Assembly: GCA_964556705.1 (NCBI GenBank)
Contig: CAZKXX010000001.1
Location: 1 to 64,000, forward strand
DNA: 64,000 nt
Reading direction: 5' to 3'
Source of the DNA: CAZKXX01 sp964556705
GTDB lineage: Bacteria > Acidobacteriota > Terriglobia > UBA7540
A program made the position numbers and the translations under genes. Under the pieces are notes generated by a model that was not told the DNA's origin, did no database searches, and was given only the letters and a program-made list of their open reading frames with translations. Below are positions 7,772-17,098 of this stretch, piece after piece; the stretch's first letter is position 1, and the number at the start of each line of letters is the position of its first letter.

Positions 7772-9057
7772 GTCGTTACGAGTCGTCCCTTGAGAAAATC
7801 CACGACTTTTGCCGCCTCGACTTCTTCCTGCTGCCCCGCGGCCATGTCTTTCACCTGGTAGCGACCGGACTGAAGTTCGCCTTCGCCGATGATGACGGCG
7901 AAGCGGACGCCAAGTTTGCTGGCCGTTCCCAGCGCTTTCTTCAGCTTCGCGGGCTCGTAGTCAATTTCGGTTGAAACCCTGGCGCGCCGTAACTCTCGCG
8001 CCAGACGCGACGCCGCGCTGTAGGCCGCGTCGCCCATCCAGGCGATGTACACGTCGGGCGCGCCACGACGTTCGGCGGATTCCCCCGCGTGCTCCTGCTC
8101 GGCAGCCAGCACCAGGCGGTCGAGTCCGATAGCGAATCCCAGCCCCGGCGTAGGCGGGCCGCCGATCAGTTCCGCCAAGCCATCGTAGCGCCCGCCGCCC
8201 AGCAGCGCGTTCTGCGCCCCGAGAACGTCGCTCGTGATCTCAAACGTCGTGCGCGTGTAGTAGTCGAGCCCGCGCACCAGCCGCGGCGTAAGGCGGTACG
8301 CGACTCCTCGCTCCTTGAGTTCCGCCTGAACGCGTTCGAAGTGCTGGCGGCACTCCTTGCACAGATGGTCGAGAATCACCGGTAGGCGGGCGATCTTTTC
8401 CTGGTCAGCCTCGACTTTGCAGTCGAGGACGCGCAGCGGATTGGTCTCAGCGCGCCGCTGGCAGTCCCCGCAAAGTTGCGATTTCACGGATTCGAGCGCC
8501 TGCCGAAGCGCCTTTACATACTCCGGGCGGCACTTGGCGCAGCCCACGGAATTGACCGACAGTTCAAATCTTTCGACTCCCACCCGCTCAAGCAGCAGGC
8601 CGAGCATCTCGAGCACTTCGGCGTCAATCGCCGGATGGTCGGAACCGAGCACCTCCGCGCCAATCTGAAAAAACTGCCGATAGCGTCCCTTCTGCGGGCG
8701 CTCGCGGCGAAACATCGGGCCGAGATAGTAAAGCTTGTGCAGCCGTCCCTGGTTCTGAAGGCCGTTTTCGATATACGCGCGAACAACGGAAGCGGTGGCT
8801 TCGGGACGCAGCGTCAGCGATTCTCCGTCGCGGTCGTCAAACGTGTACATCTCCTTCATCACGATGTCGGTGTCCTCGCCCACGGAGCGCGCGAAGAGCG
8901 CCGTCGGCTCAACCACCGGGGTGCGGATTTCGCGGAAGTTGTAGGCGGCAAAGACCTCGCGCGCGGCGTCCTCGACGCGCTGCCACCTGGCGGTCTCGGG
9001 CGGCAGCAGGTCGCGCATGCCCTTGACCGAGCGGATGAGTTCGTTTTTCTTTGACAC
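7768..9057 (-). CDS. hisS: Histidyl-tRNA synthetase
   Basis: A 429-residue class II synthetase from the chosen start. Seen: VKGMRDLLPPE near the N-terminus, motif 2 region LTLRPEATASVVRAY and PMFRRERPQKGRYRQFFQIGAE, the histidine-specific LVRGLDYYTRTTFE, GGGRYDGL (motif 3 region) and a C-terminal anticodon-binding domain. I chose the GTG at 9057 (protein V/M-SKKNEL) because homology starts there; the frame stays open to a GTG at 9198, but that extra sequence is proline-rich, includes a GC hairpin (9094-9110) and does not resemble the family. No clear Shine-Dalgarno precedes 9057, so the start is less certain than the identity. Confidence 0.94.
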   Translation of the reverse strand: MSKKNELIRSVKGMRDLLPPETARWQRVEDAAREVFAAYNFREIRTPVVEPTALFARSVGEDTDIVMKEMYTFDDRDGESLTLRPEATASVVRAYIENGLQNQGRLHKLYYLGPMFRRERPQKGRYRQFFQIGAEVLGSDHPAIDAEVLEMLGLLLERVGVERFELSVNSVGCAKCRPEYVKALRQALESVKSQLCGDCQRRAETNPLRVLDCKVEADQEKIARLPVILDHLCKECRQHFERVQAELKERGVAYRLTPRLVRGLDYYTRTTFEITSDVLGAQNALLGGGRYDGLAELIGGPPTPGLGFAIGLDRLVLAAEQEHAGESAERRGAPDVYIAWMGDAAYSAASRLARELRRARVSTEIDYEPAKLKKALGTASKLGVRFAVIIGEGELQSGRYQVKDMAAGQQEEVEAAKVVDFLKGRLVTT

Positions 9058-9258
9058 CGTAGGTCGCTCGAAGGCCGTTCCGGTCCTCGTTCCGTCCCGC
9101 AGGGCGGGACGAGACAGGAGCGTCGCGGGCGGCTGCCCGTCGGAATTATCGCTCGACAGATTCGGTAAATCCGGCGGCGGAGTTCCTAAACCCTCCACGT
9201 TAACATAGCGCGCGGAAATCCCGCAAGCGTGCCGCGGGGGACTCGAAGCCGAGAAGGC

Positions 9259-9287
9259 TTGACAAGCGCTCCGATTTGTGATAGGCT
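9259..9287 (+). promoter_or_regulatory. Sigma-70-type promoter driving an unassigned transcript
   Basis: TTGACA at 9259-9264 and TAGGCT at 9282-9287 with an ideal 17-base spacer, pointing away from hisS. Predicted transcription start is near 9294. No convincing protein gene follows on this strand before the convergent dcd, which suggests a non-coding transcript. Confidence 0.6.
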
Positions 9288-9293
9288 ACCGTG

Positions 9294-9505
9294 TAGTCTA
9301 TTAAACCATCGAACCTGCCCGGCGCCGTTCGGCCGCTTCCCCGAAGGCTTTCGCCACCCGCCGATACCCTCAACAGGGCAAAAATGGCGACGCAAAGCCG
9401 CTATGTGATTGAAAACACGCAGGGGGCATTGCACCGGGCGGGGTCGAGCCAAGCGTACGGCCCGCACGCGAGCCCGTCTTCTCCGGGAGCTGAATATGCT
9501 GGAGT
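9294..9505 (+). ncRNA. Possible structured non-coding RNA
   Basis: A stretch of about 210 bases between the promoter above and the inverted-repeat element at 9510. It holds AGGGCAAA (9374-9381) and GACGCAAAGCC (9388-9398), both core pieces of the c-di-GMP-I (GEMM) riboswitch and in the right order. The hairpin that normally separates them is only six bases here and the downstream half of that riboswitch is not recognisable. Small ORFs across it have no family resemblance. The call rests on promoter plus absence of coding, so confidence is low. Confidence 0.3.
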
Positions 9506-9509
9506 CACT

Positions 9510-9628
9510 CATCCTGAGCCCGCACCGAAGGGGTCGGGACAAGGAATCCCCCGATCGGCGAATCAACGGAAGACAAAGATCCTTCGTCCGTCGCGCCTGC
9601 CTGTCGCGGGCAGGGCGGACTCAGGATG
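9510..9628. repeat. Inverted-repeat element with CATCCTGAG ends (copy 1)
   Basis: CATCCTGAG at 9510-9518 is inverted as CTCAGGATG at 9620-9628, with inner matching pieces (aaggaatcc near 9541 and gatccttcg near 9579). Total 119 bases. A second copy of nearly the same length and with the same ends lies at 40599-40718. It sits downstream of the dcd stop (convergent side) and could end transcription from the 9259 promoter. Confidence 0.65.
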
Positions 9629-9655
9629 GCAAGTTCAGGGTCTTTGGGCGTCCGG

Positions 9656-10210
9656 TCAGATCTTGGGCAGGACGATTCCCTTCTGCGCCTGGTACTTCCC
9701 TTTCTTGTCCTTGTAGGAGACTTCACAGATTTCATCGGACTCGAAGAAGAGGATCTGGCAGAGGCCTTCGTTGGAATAGACGCGCGCGGGGAGCGGCGTG
9801 GTGTTGGAAATTTCCAGCGTCACAAAACCTTCCCACTCGGGCTCGAGGGGCGTGACGTTAACGATGATGCCGCAGCGCGCGTAGGTGGATTTTCCGACGC
9901 AGACCGTCACCACGGTGCGCGGGATCTTGAAGTACTCGACGGAGCGCGCCAGCGCGAAGGAGTTGGGAGGAATCAGGCACACCGGGCCGCGGAATTCGAC
10001 AAACGACCGCGCGTCGAAATTCTTCGGATCGACGATGGCGGAGTTGACGTTGGTGAAGATCTTGAATTCGTCGGCCACGCGCAAGTCGTAACCGTAGGAG
10101 GACACTCCAAAAGAGATCACACCTTCGCGCACCTGACTTTCGGCGAAGGGATTGATCATGTCGTGCTCTTTGACCATGCGGCGGATCCAGCGGTCGTTCT
10201 TGACGGCCAT
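9656..10210 (-). CDS. dcd: dCTP deaminase
   Basis: A 184-residue protein of the dUTPase/Dcd fold that deaminates dCTP to dUTP for dTTP synthesis. Seen: MINPF near residue 20, GVSSYGYDLRV, PPNSFALARSVEYF, VGKSTYARCGIIVNVTPLEPEWEGFVTLEISN (holding the conserved catalytic glutamate region) and a C-terminal QILFFESDE. I chose the ATG at 10210: GAGGTG lies 6 bases upstream, and the GTG nine bases further up is part of that ribosome-binding site. It is monocistronic by appearance and divergent from the HU/IHF gene. Confidence 0.95.
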   Translation of the reverse strand: MAVKNDRWIRRMVKEHDMINPFAESQVREGVISFGVSSYGYDLRVADEFKIFTNVNSAIVDPKNFDARSFVEFRGPVCLIPPNSFALARSVEYFKIPRTVVTVCVGKSTYARCGIIVNVTPLEPEWEGFVTLEISNTTPLPARVYSNEGLCQILFFESDEICEVSYKDKKGKYQAQKGIVLPKI

Positions 10211-10313
10211 CGACGGCACCTCGTTCTGGACGGGAGTGAAATCTCGGCGGGCGCGGCCCAGGCGGGCGCCGCGCGCGCAATCGAGCGCGGCATCATAGTA
10301 CAGGTGAAAGGGC

Positions 10314-10343
10314 TTGACAACGCCGAAACCCCGAACATACGAT
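10314..10343 (+). promoter_or_regulatory. Promoter of the HU/IHF gene
   Basis: TTGACA at 10314-10319 and TACGAT at 10338-10343 with an 18-base spacer. The start codon is at 10371, giving a short leader that carries AGGAGG at 10360-10365. Confidence 0.7.
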
Positions 10344-10370
10344 GAAGCCCATTATTTTCAGGAGGTTCGC

Positions 10371-10640
10371 GTGATCAAGCTCGACATCGTCAACGAGGTC
10401 GTCAACCGCACAGGGATCACCAAGACCAAGGCTGAGATCGCCGTCGAGACCGTGTTCGACGCCATGAAGCGCGCCCTGGCGGGAGGCGATCGCATCGAGC
10501 TGCGCGGCTTCGGCGTGTTCAACGTCAAGCCCCGCAAGACGGGCATCGGGCGCAATCCGCGAACGGGTAAAGAAGTCAACATTCCGCCCGGCAAAGCCGT
10601 CCGCTTCAAACCCGGGAAGGAACTCCAATCGCTCGACTAG
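10371..10640 (+). CDS. HU/IHF-family DNA-binding protein
   Basis: An 89-residue nucleoid protein that binds and bends DNA as a dimer. Seen: N-terminal helical dimerisation part (IKLDIVNEVVNRTGITKTKAEIA), the hallmark GFGVF, and the beta-arm RNPRTGKEVNIPPGKAVRFKPGKEL. The GTG at 10371 is chosen because AGGAGG stands 5 bases upstream; the open frame extends to 10314 but that stretch contains the promoter. Sequence alone does not separate HU from IHF-alpha. Sigma-54 activation by looped DNA often uses IHF, and the window also encodes sigma-54 and two activators, so an IHF role is plausible (inference). Confidence 0.95.
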   Translation: MIKLDIVNEVVNRTGITKTKAEIAVETVFDAMKRALAGGDRIELRGFGVFNVKPRKTGIGRNPRTGKEVNIPPGKAVRFKPGKELQSLD

Positions 10641-10795
10641 GCCCTTCCGATTTTCTCCGCCCGGAATGCCGAAGGAACACAACGAGGAACTTTCGGGGAA
10701 TCCCGGCGCCGGATCCTCGCGCGGTTGAATCGTCCCCCGCGGACCTGGACGCTGGAATGAGCGGCGCGGGCGATCGAACTCCATGCCCTCTCCGG

Positions 10796-13240
10796 TTACA
10801 TAACGCTGACCGGGTCCACGTCAATCGTTACGGCCGGCGGCGGGATGCTCTGGCGTTCGCACTCGCCCGCAAGCCGGCGGAGGACAGTGTGCAGTCGCGC
10901 GCGCGTTGAAGACTTCAGAAGAAACTGAATCCGGAAACGCCGTTTCAGGCGCGCGAGCGGCGCCGGAGTGGGCCCGAGAATTTTGATTTCCGCCAGCCGC
11001 CCCGCCTCGCGCTCCAAAATTTCTCCCACCTGATGCGCGACGCGCGCGGCGTGTTCCAGCTTTTCGTCCTGCACGACGATGTTTGCGAGCGCCGCGAGCG
11101 GCGGGTAATGCATCATTCGCCGGAACCGCAGCTCCTTCAGGTAAAACTCGTCGTAGTTCTGCTCGGCGGCGAATCGAATGGCGTAATGGTCGGGATAGAA
11201 CGTCTGGACGAGAACGCGACCCGGCTCGCTTCCCCGCCCCGCGCGTCCTGCGGCCTGCGTGAGGAGTTGGAAGGTGCGTTCCGCGGCGCGGAAATCGGGC
11301 AGCGCGAGCCCGGCGTCGGCGGAAACCACGCCAACGAGCGTAACGCCCGGAAAATCGTGCCCCTTTGAGATGAGTTGCGTGCCGACGAGAATGTTGATCT
11401 TTCCGTCGCGGAAATCCGAAAGGATCCTGCGATAGAGCGCGGCGCGCTGCGCGACGTCGCGGTCGAGCCGCGCCACGCGCGCCGCAGGAAACATCTCGGC
11501 CAATTTCGTTTCCAGTTTCTCCGTCCCTTCTCCCACGAATTGCAGGTGCTCGCTCCCGCAATCCGGGCAGCGCGGCGGTACGGGCGCGGCAAAGCCACAA
11601 TAGTGGCAGATAAGCCGGTGCTCGCGCCGGTGGTAAGTGAGCGAGATCGAACAGTTCTCGCACCTCCGCGTGGCGCCGCAGGCGCGGCAGAGCAGGAACC
11701 TGGAGTAGCCGCGCCGGTTGAGCAGGATCATCGTCTGCGCGCCGCGCTGGAGCTGGACTTCGATCTCTTCGCGCAGCCGGCGCGAGATCGGCACCTGGGT
11801 GTGGGTTTCGCGAAACTCCTGCCGCATATCCACGATTTCGACGCGCGCCAGCGGCCGTCCCGCAACGCGCTCGGGAAGCGTGAGCAGGCGGTACTTTCCC
11901 TCCCGTGCGTTCCAGGAGGATTCCAGCGACGGCGTCGCCGATCCGAGGACCACGAGTGCCCGCGCCAGGCGCGCGCGCACCACGGCCACGTCGCGCCCGT
12001 GATAGCGCGGCGTCTCGTCCTGCTTGTAGCTCGAGTCGTGTTCTTCATCCACAACGATCAAGCCGAGGTTTTCAACCGGCGCAAACACCGCCGAGCGCGT
12101 GCCCAGCACCACTCGCGCCTCGCCGCGGCGGATACGCAGCCAGGCGTCGTGCCGTTCGTTTTCGGTCAGGCCGCTGTGCAGCACGGCGGCCGCGGCGCCG
12201 AAGCGCGCCAGAATGTGCGCCTCCACCCCCGGCGTCAGGGCAATTTCCGGGACCAGAATCAGCGCGGCGCGGCCAAATTGCAGACAGCGCGCCACGAGAC
12301 GCAGATAGATTTCCGTCTTGCCGCTTCCGGTGATGCCGTGCAGCACCGCCGTCTCAAATTTGCCTGAGCGCGTCACATCCTGAAGTTCATCGAGCGCGCG
12401 CTGCTGCGCCGGTGTGAGTTCCGGCGCCGAACCCTCGACGGCGAACTCCAGGCGCGGCTCGCCGGACTCTTCGAGGACAATCCACCCTTCTATCTCCAGA
12501 CGTTTCAGCCGGTCGAGCGTGGTCCGCGCATCGCGCAGCAGCTCGCGATGGTCGGAAACGGCGCCGCGCGTTTCGAGCGCCTCGACGATGCGTCGCGCCG
12601 TAGGCGACCAGCGCGCGGGCCGCTCCGGCAGCGACGCGCCGAGCCGCACCGCGAAAACCTTCCGGCGGCCGCGCTCGCGCTGCACCGTCCGGGTCGTAAG
12701 CAAGCCCTGGGCGAGTGCCGCCGGAAACGCAACCGGAAATTTTCTGCGTACGCTTTCGAGCGGAATCACATTTTTCGATTCCACCAGCGCCAGCAGGACG
12801 CCTTCCTCGCTTTCGCGCGCTTCGCTTAAAAGGCTGCTTTCGAGTTCCCGCAGGCGGCGGCGCCCTGCCGGTGTCAGCTCGACGACGCGCGCGCGCTGCT
12901 TTTCCGGCCGCAGGGGCAGCATGGCGCGGAACACTTCGCCCACGGGCGCCAGGTAATAGTCGGAAATCCAAAGTCCCAGCTTGACGAGTTCCGTCGGAAG
13001 CGCCGGCTCGGACTCGAGCGCGCGAATCAGGTCGCGCGCGACGACTCCGGCGGGCGGGCCGGACGCGCGCTCCAGCACCACACCGACGGCGCGGCGCGTC
13101 CCGAGCGGAACTTCCACCCGCTGCCCCGCATGGAGTTCGAGCGAATCCGGAACGCGGTAAGTGAGCGGGCGCGGGAGCGCCGCCAGCACGGCGACGTTGA
13201 CATACGTCTGCGAAATTTTCCGGCGGGCCATCGGGGGCAT
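10796..13240 (-). CDS. priA: Primosomal replication helicase PriA
   Basis: An 814-residue superfamily-2 helicase that restarts stalled replication forks. Seen in order: N-terminal 3'-DNA-binding domain (YVNVAVLAALPRPLTYRVP), winged-helix region, Walker A GITGSGKTEIYL, DEEH box in VVDEEHDSSYKQ, the RYHGRDVAVVRA motif, the zinc-binding cysteines (CRACGATRRCENC and CHYCGFAAPVPPRCPDC), QLISKGHDFPGVTLVG and QAAGRAGRG (motifs V-VI), and the C-terminal domain. Two ATGs (13240 and 13231) are possible starts and neither has a clear Shine-Dalgarno sequence. It lies 30 bases after the MetF-like gene, so the two are probably cotranscribed. Confidence 0.97.
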   Translation of the reverse strand: MPPMARRKISQTYVNVAVLAALPRPLTYRVPDSLELHAGQRVEVPLGTRRAVGVVLERASGPPAGVVARDLIRALESEPALPTELVKLGLWISDYYLAPVGEVFRAMLPLRPEKQRARVVELTPAGRRRLRELESSLLSEARESEEGVLLALVESKNVIPLESVRRKFPVAFPAALAQGLLTTRTVQRERGRRKVFAVRLGASLPERPARWSPTARRIVEALETRGAVSDHRELLRDARTTLDRLKRLEIEGWIVLEESGEPRLEFAVEGSAPELTPAQQRALDELQDVTRSGKFETAVLHGITGSGKTEIYLRLVARCLQFGRAALILVPEIALTPGVEAHILARFGAAAAVLHSGLTENERHDAWLRIRRGEARVVLGTRSAVFAPVENLGLIVVDEEHDSSYKQDETPRYHGRDVAVVRARLARALVVLGSATPSLESSWNAREGKYRLLTLPERVAGRPLARVEIVDMRQEFRETHTQVPISRRLREEIEVQLQRGAQTMILLNRRGYSRFLLCRACGATRRCENCSISLTYHRREHRLICHYCGFAAPVPPRCPDCGSEHLQFVGEGTEKLETKLAEMFPAARVARLDRDVAQRAALYRRILSDFRDGKINILVGTQLISKGHDFPGVTLVGVVSADAGLALPDFRAAERTFQLLTQAAGRAGRGSEPGRVLVQTFYPDHYAIRFAAEQNYDEFYLKELRFRRMMHYPPLAALANIVVQDEKLEHAARVAHQVGEILEREAGRLAEIKILGPTPAPLARLKRRFRIQFLLKSSTRARLHTVLRRLAGECERQSIPPPAVTIDVDPVSVM

Positions 13241-13270
13241 TCTATGCGCGGGGACGGCGATTGGGTAGGG

Positions 13271-14191
13271 TCAGGCGAAACTCGTGCGCGCGCGGGCGGC
13301 AACGAGGCCCGCGTAGAGATCGCCCAGACGCTCGAGCATCCGGACGGCGCCGGAGAAATTCCGGCGGTTGATATGCTCGATGTTCAGCCCGATGAGCGGT
13401 GGTTCGGGCGGCAGGTGCTCGAACACGTCCATGAGGATTCGCTGCGCGAGGTCGAGCGAGCGCTCGAAACATTTCTCCTTTCCGGAACTGCCGTCGCCGT
13501 GAAGCAGGAACCGGTCGAGGTCGGCCGGCAAGTCGGCGCCCAGCCATCGCAGGAACTCGATGTCGCGTGGCTGGCTGACGGGCGCGAAGCTGAGGAAGAG
13601 GCGCGCCTCGAGCCCGTTCAACCGTTGCACGAGCCACACGATGTCGTTCGAATCGAAAAGGACCTGCGTGGTGAAAAACGTCAGGCCAGCCGCGTGCTTG
13701 CGCCGGATCCGTTCCGCCTCGTTCGGGCGGCTGGGAATGGAAATTCCGCCCAGCAAGACAGGCAGGCTCTCCGCGCGAACTTGCCCGGCAACCTCCACGA
13801 CGCTCGGGCCGGGATAGCGCACCTGGCTCGATTCGCCGCCCACGAGGACCACGGCTTCGACGCCAAACTGCTCGCGGGTCGAGCGCAGCCAGGAAAGCTG
13901 GTCGGGCTCGTGGACAACGACGCGATTGAGAACGACTTCCGTTTCCGTCGCACGACGAATTTGGGCGCCCAGCGCGCGCGGCTCCAGGCGCGGAACGAAT
14001 TGGAAGGTTCGCTCTCCCCCCCGCGACTCGTCGTGGATTTCGGGCAGGTTGATGGCATCCACGAGCCCGCGCACCTTCTTGACTTCTTCGATGACCGCTT
14101 CGGCCGCGCCGGCCTTTCCCGCGGGTGGCGGGACCATTTCGAAAAACGTGACCGGCGCCGCCGGATGGAGGATTTTATCTTTCAGACTCAT
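13271..14191 (-). CDS. Methylenetetrahydrofolate reductase-family protein
   Basis: A 306-residue protein with the MetF TIM-barrel pattern: TFFEMVPPPAGKA near the N-terminus (family TFEFFPP), NRVVVHEPDQLSWLRSTREQFGVEAVVLVGGESS (FAD region; family vLrGD), GGISIPSRPNEAERIRRKHAAGLTFFTTQVLFD (family G-x-d-F-xTQ-fF) and SFAPVSQP. It would reduce methylene-THF to methyl-THF with FAD. The active-site motifs are divergent from E. coli MetF, so it may be a MetF paralogue with a different partner. It is immediately upstream of priA on the same strand and divergent from the fucosidase. Confidence 0.75.
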   Translation of the reverse strand: MSLKDKILHPAAPVTFFEMVPPPAGKAGAAEAVIEEVKKVRGLVDAINLPEIHDESRGGERTFQFVPRLEPRALGAQIRRATETEVVLNRVVVHEPDQLSWLRSTREQFGVEAVVLVGGESSQVRYPGPSVVEVAGQVRAESLPVLLGGISIPSRPNEAERIRRKHAAGLTFFTTQVLFDSNDIVWLVQRLNGLEARLFLSFAPVSQPRDIEFLRWLGADLPADLDRFLLHGDGSSGKEKCFERSLDLAQRILMDVFEHLPPEPPLIGLNIEHINRRNFSGAVRMLERLGDLYAGLVAARARTSFA

Positions 14192-14364
14192 CGCCTGCCT
14201 GATTCAGTCCCGATGCCACGGGCAATCTTTCAGCTTAGACCCAACGTGTCTGGCGCGCAACGAGTTCGCCAGAGGAGGCAAGCCGCTCAGGCCCTGGACC
14301 GAATTTCGCCGCGACGGCGCGCAGTGTGATAATCTACGGGCCGAATTTTCTGAGGGAGAAGCCC

Positions 14365-15675
<1,311 letters not shown>

Positions 15676-15887
15676 CGGCTCGCTCCACCATGTTGGTCCG
15701 GCAGGAACCGGCGCCAGAGCTCAGCACACGTCGTCCAGCCAAGCTGAGCCTCTTCCCGGAACCTCCGCTCCACGGCAGGACAGTTTGTCCCCCTGCCCCG
15801 CTCTTGCTCTTTCTTTCCCTGACGCCTCCGAGAGCCTACAATTAAGCATGGAAGGCTGATGGTCCCTGAATCCGCGGAGGTGTCATC

Positions 15888-16151
15888 ATGAGATTCAGCG
15901 TCAAGGGAATGGCGATCACGATTGGCGTCTTGTGGGGCGCGTCCGTCCTGGTCGTGGGAGTCGCCAACCTCATCTGGCCGGCCTATGGTGTCGATTGTCT
16001 GAAATTGCTGGCGTCAGTTTATCCGGGTTATTCCGGTGAAGCGAGCCTCGGCCAGGTTGTGATCGGCACGCTTTACGGCCTCGTCGATGGCGCGATCGGA
16101 GGCGCCATTTTCGCCTGGTTCTACAACCTGGTGGCAAAGCCAGCGGCGTAA
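15888..16151 (+). CDS. Small two-helix membrane protein, function unknown
   Basis: An 87-residue protein with two predicted membrane helices (about 8-28 and 57-80) separated by a short loop. The second has glycine spacing (GLVDGAIGGAIFAWFYNLV). The ATG follows a strong GGAGGTG. A -10-like TACAAT is at 15837-15842 without a good -35. The layout (two helices, glycine-rich second helix ending in AWFYN) resembles small proteins often annotated as holin-like in soil bacteria; I infer no lysis role. It converges with the uracil-DNA glycosylase gene. Confidence 0.75.
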   Translation: MRFSVKGMAITIGVLWGASVLVVGVANLIWPAYGVDCLKLLASVYPGYSGEASLGQVVIGTLYGLVDGAIGGAIFAWFYNLVAKPAA

Positions 16152-16203
16152 AGCTGCGGAACACACGGAACAGGAAGACGGACCGGCGGTTCTGCCGTAA
16201 AGG

Positions 16204-17028
16204 TCAGGACGATCGAAGGAATTCGACGATCTTCTCGAAATCCTCGCGAAGAATCTTCTCTTCGCGCGGGTTTCGCAGGACGTAGGCGGGGTGGACGGTG
16301 GCGAGCGCTTTGGCTTTTCCGAAGTCAAAGAACCGTCCGCGGACCTTTGTGATGCCTTCCTTGATACCGAGAAGGGTCTTCGCGGCGGGAGCGCCGAGGC
16401 ACACCACAAGGCGCGGGCCAATCGCTTCAACCTGACGAAAGAGAAAAGGCGAGCAAGTCTCGATTTCATCCGGAAGTGGGGTGCGGTTTCCCGGCGGACG
16501 GCATTTCACGATATTGGCGATATAAACTTCCTCGCGCTTCATCCCCACCAGTTGAATCATGCGGTTCAGGAGCTGGCCTGCACGTCCCACGAAGGGCAAA
16601 CCTTGCTCGTCTTCGTCGGCGCCCGGCCCTTCGCCGACGAACATCACCTCCGCTTGAGGATTTCCCTGCCCGAACACGATGGTCTTGCGGCCTTCGGCCA
16701 GGCGGCAGCGGCGGCAATCGCCGAGGTCGGCGCGGATGTCTTCGAGGGTCTCGTCCTTGCGGCGCGGCGCGGGGGGCGCCTCAAAAAGGCTCAGCGATTG
16801 CGCGGGCACCTCGCCGAGCGCGCGCGGGGGCGCGGCAACCGGGGGGGCCGCCGATTCCGCAGAACGAACGGGTTCGTCGGCGGACGGCTGAGCGGGAGCG
16901 CGGCCGGCAGGAGGCGCTACGCCCGCAACCGTGGCCGCCGCGGAGTCGCGACGGTAGAATTCTTCGATGCCCAGGTCCCGGTAAAACTCGAGCCTATCGG
17001 CGAGCTGCTTGCGAAGCTTTTCGTCCAT
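16204..17028 (-). CDS. Uracil-DNA glycosylase, family 4 (Fe-S type)
   Basis: A 274-residue protein that removes uracil from DNA at the start of base-excision repair. Seen: a non-conserved Ala/Pro-rich N-terminal third, then CRRC, the active-site motif VGEGPGADEDEQGLPFVGRAG, NIVKCRPPGNR, ETCSPF and the HPAYVLR motif. The four cysteines fit the 4Fe-4S ligands of family 4. I chose the ATG at 17028 since homology to the short N-terminal helix (KLADRLEFYRDLGIEEFYRR) starts there; no strong ribosome-binding site is seen. It is the last gene of the msbA-to-udg block, 70 bases after coaBC. Confidence 0.92.
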   Translation of the reverse strand: MDEKLRKQLADRLEFYRDLGIEEFYRRDSAAATVAGVAPPAGRAPAQPSADEPVRSAESAAPPVAAPPRALGEVPAQSLSLFEAPPAPRRKDETLEDIRADLGDCRRCRLAEGRKTIVFGQGNPQAEVMFVGEGPGADEDEQGLPFVGRAGQLLNRMIQLVGMKREEVYIANIVKCRPPGNRTPLPDEIETCSPFLFRQVEAIGPRLVVCLGAPAAKTLLGIKEGITKVRGRFFDFGKAKALATVHPAYVLRNPREEKILREDFEKIVEFLRSS

Positions 17029-17098
17029 GGAGAGACAATCCGGTTTGGGGTGTCGGGTCTCGGGTTCCAGACCCGAAAGAAACCGCGGAGCACCCTCG

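Noticed and set aside
9374..9398. c-di-GMP-I (GEMM) riboswitch
   Set aside because: The two core strings match, but the tetraloop hairpin between them and the whole second half are missing, and no gene follows on that strand. Kept only as a possible ncRNA.
9384..9855. Small plus-strand proteins between hisS and dcd
   Set aside because: Open frames cross the inverted-repeat element and the end of dcd, have no ribosome-binding site and no protein-like composition.
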